DNA from: Hydrangea macrophylla
Taxonomy: Eukaryota; Streptophyta; Magnoliopsida; Cornales; Hydrangeaceae
Direction: 5' to 3'
Length of the DNA stretch: 64,000 nucleotides
Assembly: GCA_033977485.1 (NCBI GenBank)
Contig: CM066998.1
Coordinates: 31,683,501 to 31,747,500 of the forward strand
This document shows positions 58,225 through 64,000 of this stretch, piece by piece; within the stretch, counting starts at the first letter, position 1, and each line of letters opens with the position of its first letter. Position numbers and translations under genes: made by a program. Below the pieces are notes generated by a model. That model worked only from the letters and a program-made list of their open reading frames with translations. It was not told the origin of the DNA and made no database searches.

Positions 58225-58639
58225 CTCGTAATGTATACGTCCATAAGGACGCCCACTATCACTTTTATCAGTTTTTAGAGAGAAAGAGAGTTTCTTTTAT
58301 TGTTTTGTAGGTTTTCAAGCTTGGATTATGTTTTGGATTGCTTCTTCTCTAGTTTAATCAAAGTTTATCTTTCCAGGTTACCTTTTTATTGTTTATTTAC
58401 ATTCTGCACTTAGTTAAGAGTAGTGTGATCTGTTAAACTCTTAGTTTGAATGCTAGATAAGTCTTCACCATTGTTTTTCATAGTTTTCACGATTAAAATG
58501 CAAACAAACGCACCTTTAATGGATATCTACATTGAAAACGACACTGAGACACTCCAGACCATGTCTGAGTAGTCCTCAGGTTGGGAGATCACGATAAAAC
58601 CGTGATCTCAAGCCTCTGCCATGCAGCAGAATTATTCCT

Positions 58640-58770
58640 GTGTTCGATCGATCAAAGTTTGTTCGGTCGATCGTACCAGAGACATAGTCGAGCGATCTAA
58701 CATTGTTCGATCGATCGAAGGAAGAAGATGTTCAATCGATCGAAAGCGCGTCGATCGATCGAACCCCCTT
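58640..58770 (+). repeat. TCGATCGATCGA cluster, cassette 1
   Basis: TTCGATCGATCAA, TTCGGTCGATCG, GAGCGATCTAA, TTCGATCGATCGAA, TTCAATCGATCGAA and GTCGATCGATCGAA occur in about 130 bp. The counterpart in cassette 2 is at 59965-60095. Confidence 0.9.
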
Positions 58771-59484
58771 TTTCTTGAGGACATCCTATGCAGTATTCCT
58801 AGACTTTCTGCTTTACTGATTCGTTATCAAACTATCCCCAAATGCTCAGTTTGTCAAAACGGTCTTTAAACTTTAAGCCTTAAGGCGTTTTTCTTCAATA
58901 CCTTTTGCAAACCACCCTCAATGCTACCACCATTGTAGGTACGAGTCTTAACTATTGTTTTAAACCGCTTTCATGTATTTCAAACTTAATTGTGATGACA
59001 TAGTCCCGGTCATGAAAGGACTATGGATTCTTTATCTTTAGAAAAGTACGGAATACTGTAGAAAATGTGCTCCATTGAGCTTCAACGTAGTTGCATGGTA
59101 GATGATTCGAGGTGAAAAGTGCATATGTATAGCGTATTACATGATCTTTTATGCATACTTTTATCCTAAAGTCCCTAGATTTAGATGCACATCAATGATT
59201 AAGTATTTTCTATGATGTTGAGACTCAAATATGTGTTTTTACACCATTTTGCAGGTTATAGGAAACAACCATTGCATAGAAAGTGATTCTGGTGAAGAGA
59301 ACAACAGAAGCAGCTGAGAAAACACCAATTTTGACAATGAAGACTTCAGATTTGGAAGATTTTCCCAGAGATATAAAATGTAGATCTTTGAGTTACGGTC
59401 GCGTGGCCGCAAACGGGAGGTCAATCCGAGGTCCGAGTAAAAAGTTATGGCCATTCTACCATCAGTGCGCAGAGCTGTCAAAAT

Positions 59485-59610
59485 CAGAGAAGTTCAAGCG
59501 ATTGAAGAGAGTTCAATCGATCGAACCTTCGATCGATCGAACTAAGCTCGATCGATCGAACTTTATATTCACCCAAAAGTTGCGTAAACTCTGCGAGAAC
59601 CCTATATATA
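59485..59610 (+). promoter_or_regulatory. U3 palindrome cluster and TATA box, cassette 2
   Basis: AAGCGATTGAAG, TTCAATCGATCGAA, TTCGATCGATCGAA and CTCGATCGATCGAAC lie between 59492 and 59563, and TATATATA at 59603-59610. The layout repeats cassette 1. Confidence 0.7.
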
Positions 59611-59964
59611 CGTCGTTTTGACGCCAGACGAAGGGAGGACGCTCCAGAACACGAAAAACAGCAGTTTAGGGTAGTTTTAGGGTTAGATTAGGAGTAGTTT
59701 AGGTTAGATTAATCTTCTTCTTCATCCTTTTCCATTGTAGATTGAAGATTCAAGTTTATTACAAGTTTATTCAGATTATATTCAGATTATTTACAGATTT
59801 TTTCTTTCCAATCTATGTTCTTTGATTGTTTATTAGTTTAGATGTTGATGATTGTTTGGTTTTACTGTTTCTGCACTAGTTTTATTATGTTTCTGTAGTT
59901 TAGACATTGGGAATATGTGATGAAGCATTGATTCCCAGCCTCTGCCATGCAACCTTTAGAAAAC

Positions 59965-60095
59965 CTGGGCTCGATCGATCGAAGGTATTTCGATCGATCG
60001 AACCAGAGCCATAGTCAAGCGATCGAACACCTTTCGATCGATTGAAGGATGAGGCTGTCCGATCGATCGAGAGCGCTTCGATCGATCGAACTTGT
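59965..60095 (+). repeat. TCGATCGATCGA cluster, cassette 2
   Basis: CTCGATCGATCGAA, TTCGATCGATCGAA, AAGCGATCGAAC, TTCGATCGATTGAA, CCGATCGATCGAG and TTCGATCGATCGAAC occur in about 130 bp. Confidence 0.9.
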
Positions 60096-60717
60096 TGATT
60101 CTTGAGATGATTCTTTTAAGTATTCCATGACTTTCTGTTTTAGAAATCTGTCATCAAATTGTCCCAATAAGCTCAGTTTGTCACAACAGTTTTTAGAACT
60201 TAAAGCCTTAAGGCCTTTTCTTCAATGACTTTTGAAAACCACTTTGAATGCTAACACCATTTAGAGTGCAAGTAATTACCATTGTTTTAAACCGTCTTCC
60301 AAGTATTTTAAATCATCTGTGATGATGTAGTCCCGGTCATGAAAGGGCTATTGATTCTATACCTTTAGAAAAATACGGAATACTGAAAAGGGATGTACTC
60401 CATAGAGCGTTAATGAATATGCATGGTAGATGGTTAGGATCAATGTGGATTCACGTGTTTCCAACACCTTTAATTTAGTTGTTAATTATGATGTTCCTTT
60501 ATGTTTAGTTTATTATTTAGTTTAATTAATTAGGATTCATTAGAACCTCCAACCCTTCATTTTTATTTTCTTTTGCTTTAGGTTATAACTTAGTAGACAT
60601 TCTACCTATTCCTTCCCTGTGGGATCGACCTGGACTTCCAGTACTATATTACTTGCACGATCACCTACACTTGGGTGTTGCACAAGAGCGCACAACTATT
60701 TAGTCGTGTCAAGTTTT

Positions 60718-60735
60718 TGGCGTCGTTGCCGGGGA
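60718..60735 (+). other. Primer-binding site of E2 (tRNA-Asp type)
   Basis: TGGCGTCGTTGCCGGGGA lies six bases after the LTR end. It differs by one base from the TGGCGCCGTTGCCGGGGA that many plant gypsy elements use to pair with tRNA-Asp. It sets the 5' end of E2 on the plus strand. Confidence 0.88.
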
Positions 60736-60867
60736 AGGCAACTAGGTTAGGATTTTACTAAGTTTTTCCATTTTTCTTCTTTTACTTAAAAAAAAAAAAA
60801 ATCATTGGACTTTTTCTCTCACAAGAAAAAAAAAAAAATTTCTTTTGTTTAAATATTTTGGGTAAAC

Positions 60868-62574
60868 ATGTCTTATCCATATTACCCTCCATACAACACA
60901 AATACCACGAATGGGTACACATTAGGTAATGAGAACTATACCCCGAGTTGGCAAGCACCCACATATGATGCACATTATCAACCTGAGTGCTACCAATCAC
61001 CACAATGGGAAAACCATCGTGTTAGTCCCCCATGTTATCAAACGTATCAAGAACCTCCACCTGGAGAGTTCTATCAATCGCAATGGGGATATAACCAAAA
61101 TGATAGTGTAGGATATAGTAGTAGTTCCCACGATTACCAAATGCACCAAGACTTTCCTTCTGGGGAGTCTTGCACACAAACACAATGGGAAGGGGACTAT
61201 TACCAACAACAATGGGGTAAAACTTCATATAGCTATAATGAGGAGAATAACCAAGTTGAGGATAATGGTATGTTAGAATTGCTGCTTAGTGAAATGAAAA
61301 GGCTAGAGAGTGCAATTGATAAATTAGGAGCTAGATATCAACAAGCATTTGATAGCCAGCCTTTAGAAGACTATACCAGTCCTTCAACGCTACAACCTGA
61401 ATTTCAAGACACTAACAATGGAATGGAATTAGAGGACAATGATGGGTTCATACCGAGTGAGGTTAACAACTCATTTGAGAAAGTGATAACCCAACAAGAA
61501 CTCCAAAACCAAACCATTGAGCATGAAGTTGTAGAACCATCTTCTCCTCAACATACAACCCCAGACATCAACTCCTTCACTGCCTGGATAAAACTGCACA
61601 ATCTCTTTGTCCAGAGCACCTCAATAGATGACATATATAGTGAGGAGAGTTATAAGGATGAGAATGAGGTTTTAAAAGATGACGAGAGTTTCGGTGATTG
61701 CACGCAATTAGGAAAGGAAGAGTCCCCTGTTGACTTTACCCCTACCTTTGAAAGTGACCCTAGAGAGGACATAATTAAAAAATCTAAATCTGATTTAGAT
61801 TCTTGTGATATTCATGAACCCTCACCTCTTTCGACCGAAGAGGTGGTGTCACCAAGTTGCCCATCACCTATCCTTGCTATCAATCAAAGCTCTCGTCCTG
61901 AGCTTGAATGTTATGTGTACCCCATTCGTGAACAAACAGAATGTGTTATGGAAGAGGATGGTAAGGATACTAGCACATGTTCTTCACAAAATTTTAACTT
62001 TCAAAATTCTTTGAGAGAAGACTTGGAAAATATTGGGCCCACTTTAGATGATCTTAAAATGCAACAAGAAGCTAGCAATCTTCTAGACTGCTTGACCTTC
62101 TTGAGTGATTATGACATTGATGCCCAAATAGATAGCTTTATCCAAGTCCAGTCCAAAACCATGTGCATAGAACAGAAATTCAATTCCTATGATTATATCT
62201 CCATAGATTCTGTTCTAGGACAAGCGGAGGGTGGTGAAGCTTCATTAGAACATCACTTCGACCCTGCCCCTTTTATTGAACCATGGCCTCCCCCTGTTTT
62301 TAGTATTAAAATAGAGGCTGTTATAGGAAATACCAACATCAAAGATCGTTTCTTGCATATAATTCCTAAAAAGTGTGGTATTCCTTTTATAACTGTCCCA
62401 AAAAAATTTGGAAGCCATAGGTTTTGCATCATCTCCTCTGACCTTGAGCCTGGCATTAGTTGGGGGGAGTTGCATTTTTATGAGGATCCCAATATTCTTC
62501 TCACTGTTAAATTATTTTATTGGGAAGATCCTCAAAAATTTCGGTTGTTAATCTATGATAAAAATCTTGATTAA
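60868..62574 (+). CDS. Orphan 568-residue ORF of element E2
   Basis: An uninterrupted frame starts 132 bases after the primer site, where gag usually lies, so it is the element's own protein and not a host gene. Residues 1-130 are rich in Tyr, Gln, Pro and Ser (YYQQQWG, QSPQWEN), a low-complexity stretch of prion-like type. Residues 132-164 (MLELLLSEMKRLESAIDKL) look like a coiled coil. Residues 165-465 are acidic and Ser-rich with few likely folded segments. Residues 468-568 are more globular, with PWPPPVFSIK, FITVPKKFGSHR, WGELHFYEDP and YWEDPQKFRLLIYD. I see no Gag core, zinc knuckle, protease DTG, RT YxDD or integrase motif. The function is unknown; a divergent capsid or RNA-binding protein is conceivable. 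Its intactness contrasts with the decayed ORFs nearby. Confidence 0.8.
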   Translation: MSYPYYPPYNTNTTNGYTLGNENYTPSWQAPTYDAHYQPECYQSPQWENHRVSPPCYQTYQEPPPGEFYQSQWGYNQNDSVGYSSSSHDYQMHQDFPSGESCTQTQWEGDYYQQQWGKTSYSYNEENNQVEDNGMLELLLSEMKRLESAIDKLGARYQQAFDSQPLEDYTSPSTLQPEFQDTNNGMELEDNDGFIPSEVNNSFEKVITQQELQNQTIEHEVVEPSSPQHTTPDINSFTAWIKLHNLFVQSTSIDDIYSEESYKDENEVLKDDESFGDCTQLGKEESPVDFTPTFESDPREDIIKKSKSDLDSCDIHEPSPLSTEEVVSPSCPSPILAINQSSRPELECYVYPIREQTECVMEEDGKDTSTCSSQNFNFQNSLREDLENIGPTLDDLKMQQEASNLLDCLTFLSDYDIDAQIDSFIQVQSKTMCIEQKFNSYDYISIDSVLGQAEGGEASLEHHFDPAPFIEPWPPPVFSIKIEAVIGNTNIKDRFLHIIPKKCGIPFITVPKKFGSHRFCIISSDLEPGISWGELHFYEDPNILLTVKLFYWEDPQKFRLLIYDKNLD

Positions 62575-62722
62575 CCGAATTTATTGACTGAGTAGTTGTA
62601 TCTATGTTTCCTTGTTGCTACTAATGATCTTGCAGGTAGCTTGAAAAAAATGGATATTAACGCTTCGAGGTAAAATCCTTCCTTCCCTCGCTTTACTTTA
62701 CATGTCCATGTGCTTAGTTTAG

Positions 62723-62757
62723 AACATTGGGGACAATGTTTAGTTTTAGTTGGGGGG
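62723..62757 (+). other. E2 inner hairpin and G-tract
   Basis: AACATTG-GGGA-CAATGTT (62723-62740) is a perfect 7-bp stem with a GGGA (GNRA-type) loop. Eleven bases later follows GGGGGG (62752-62757). E3 has the same layout with outer pairs swapped from A-T to T-A. Confidence 0.85.
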
Positions 62758-63668
62758 AGTGAGCCATTGCATGCCTCATATCTTTTTGATATGCTTTAGT
62801 GTCATATACCTGCTTAGAAACATGTAACTCAGTAAATTAAAATTGCAAAAATTTTAAATTTCATTTAATTATTTAAGATAATAAGATGGTTCTTGGTTTT
62901 CTCTCTTAGTTAATGTAGTCAGTTATGATGCATTAGTGTTATTTTTTGTATGTTAGTAGTATGTGATACACTATGGTAGTTTGTTTACTATCTTAGTTAT
63001 AGTATAATTTATGCTTTTTAATCTTCAAATACTTTGAGCACGTTGTGACAACCTTGTACTTAGCTAAAATGGATTAGTAAGCATAGCTTAGGTGTCTTGA
63101 GAGACTGTAGTGGAGACTAAGAACCCAAGTGAGTTTTTGAGCCATTCTTTGTTTTTGAGGGTTTTATAAAATTACTCTTACTTTTTGAAAAGCGTATTAA
63201 TTCGTTGAAAGTCTCATTTTTCTTCTTCATTTTGACTGATCACTAGAAGAGAACGTTCAGGATTTACCAAACTTTAGAGCTCTTGAATTTACTGAAATGA
63301 ATAATCCTATTAACTTAGAAGATGATTTAGGCCATCTTTTGACCATACATGGATAATACAGCCTTGGCCTACCTCTATGCTATTCCTTTACTTCACCTCT
63401 TGAGCTTATCATAATCGCCTTGTCTTCATAATCCTAAAGTCTATACCAAACTCCAAATTAGGAGTTCAAGCATCAGTTCTTTATTTAGGTGTGATTGGGA
63501 TGCGTTGCGTTAACAAGAAGTATGTTAGTGTGAATAAGGTAAAGTTGGCAAAGAAAAAATGAAAGAAAAAAAGAAAAGCATGAGAAGAAAAAGAAAAAGA
63601 AAAAAAAATGCCAATGGTTGTTACAAAAGAAAAAAAAAGGAATGAAAAGGAAGAGTGTGAAAAATAAA

Positions 63669-63673
<5 letters not shown>

Positions 63674-63713
<40 letters not shown>
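63674..63713 (+). repeat. AG microsatellite
   Basis: An unbroken run of about 20 GA dinucleotides within a longer A/G-rich stretch (63540-63735). Confidence 0.95.
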
Positions 63714-63716
<3 letters not shown>

Positions 63717-64000
63717 GAGATGTGGAGAAGTTTGAAAAGTTGTAGTAGATATTCCAATCACATCCTTCGACCCAATTGAAAATCACGAGCCTCTTTCTTC
63801 TTTCACTTAATACCTCTTTTTCAAAGTCCTAATGATTTTAAGTAAAATGGATTTGAAGTTAAGGTAATTAGAGAGTTCTCCACGGTATCTCGCTCTTCTA
63901 GTGAAAAGTATCATTTCATGAGACTTTGTGCACTAAAATGTCCGTTTTTCTATTTAGATATGAGAAGCATTGGATTCCATTTATATTTACTCTTTATAGC

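Larger units (their letters stand above)
57808..60711 (+). repeat. LTR shared by E1 and E2, with duplicated promoter cassette
   Basis: It starts TGACA directly after the E1 polypurine tract and ends TGTCA just before the E2 primer site; these are perfect inverted ends. Inside, a block of about 1.33-1.39 kb is present twice: CCTCTGCCATGCA at about 58613 and 59939, AGTCCCGGTCATGAAAGG at about 59003 and 60331, TATATATA at 58217 and 59603. Either this is one long LTR with an internal duplication, joining two elements as left by unequal recombination, or the right copy inserted into the left near 59112. Confidence 0.65.
62575..64000 (+). mobile_element. E2 3' interior, non-coding, running off the window
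   Basis: After the orphan ORF come a hairpin and G-tract (62723-62757) and then about 1.2 kb homologous to the E1 interior. No coding frame is seen. An AG microsatellite lies at 63674-63713. From the E1 spacing, the polypurine tract and 3' LTR of E2 should start roughly 0.5 kb beyond the window. Confidence 0.75.

Noticed and set aside
57808..59112. A separate solo LTR with its own ends
   Set aside because: No TSD or CA end could be fixed near 59112, so I list one shared LTR with a duplication and leave the alternative open.
63481..63786. Ser/Phe-rich minus-strand ORFs of 90-101 codons
   Set aside because: Translation of an AG microsatellite and A-rich DNA in the E2 interior.

Overview
The window is nuclear DNA of a flowering plant, most likely a eudicot. 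It is AT-rich, it carries one plant-specific calcium-signalling kinase gene (CIPK family), and most of the rest is nested plant LTR retrotransposons, a CACTA DNA transposon and hAT-type MITEs. I see no rRNA, tRNA, CRISPR or bacterial features. The species cannot be fixed from the sequence.

Layout. 1-13.2 kb: a decayed Ty1/copia element (leader repeats, gag and protease scraps, integrase, RNase H, 3' LTR) split by a 7.95-kb CACTA transposon (2132-10082, 3-bp target duplication GAT). The CACTA element has no recognisable transposase but seems to carry captured host exons. 13.2-21.8 kb: the only host-gene island, with one intact intronless CIPK12-like gene (15909-17324), a five-codon uORF ahead of it and a MITE on each side. 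21.8-52 kb: a nest of retroelements. A minus-strand Ty3/gypsy chromovirus has its 3' LTR split by a non-coding LARD-type element (21886-44354, Ogre/TAT-like ends, TSD AACCC). The LARD is in turn split by a minus-strand Ty1/copia element (32894-41234, TSD also AACCC). The chromovirus 5' LTR is cut after 18 bp by another minus-strand element (from 51976). 52-64 kb: three pieces of related large gypsy-like elements. One is minus strand (51976 to about 56230). On the plus strand, the 3' tail of one element runs into an LTR (57808-60711), a tRNA-Asp-type primer site and an intact 568-codon orphan ORF (60868-62574). The matching 3' LTR should lie just beyond the right edge.

The most interesting signals are structural. 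First, a hairpin with a GGA-type loop sits 7-11 nt before a polypurine tract at five places in four elements, with different arm sequences that still pair; in one comparison two base pairs have swapped. Second, the U3 regions of several LTRs carry dense clusters of short palindromic or repeated motifs upstream of a TATA box (TCGATCGATCGA, TCGCGCGAGCG, GCGGCACTC). Third, the LARD interior is a 2.9-kb array of more than 60 GAGTC-spacer-GACTC units. Fourth, the orphan ORF is long and uninterrupted, yet shows no gag, protease, RT or integrase motif.

Apart from the kinase, little here serves the host. Most coding remnants are retrotransposon proteins inactivated by stops, frameshifts or deletions. 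The nesting gives a relative order of insertion: chromovirus first, then LARD, then copia.
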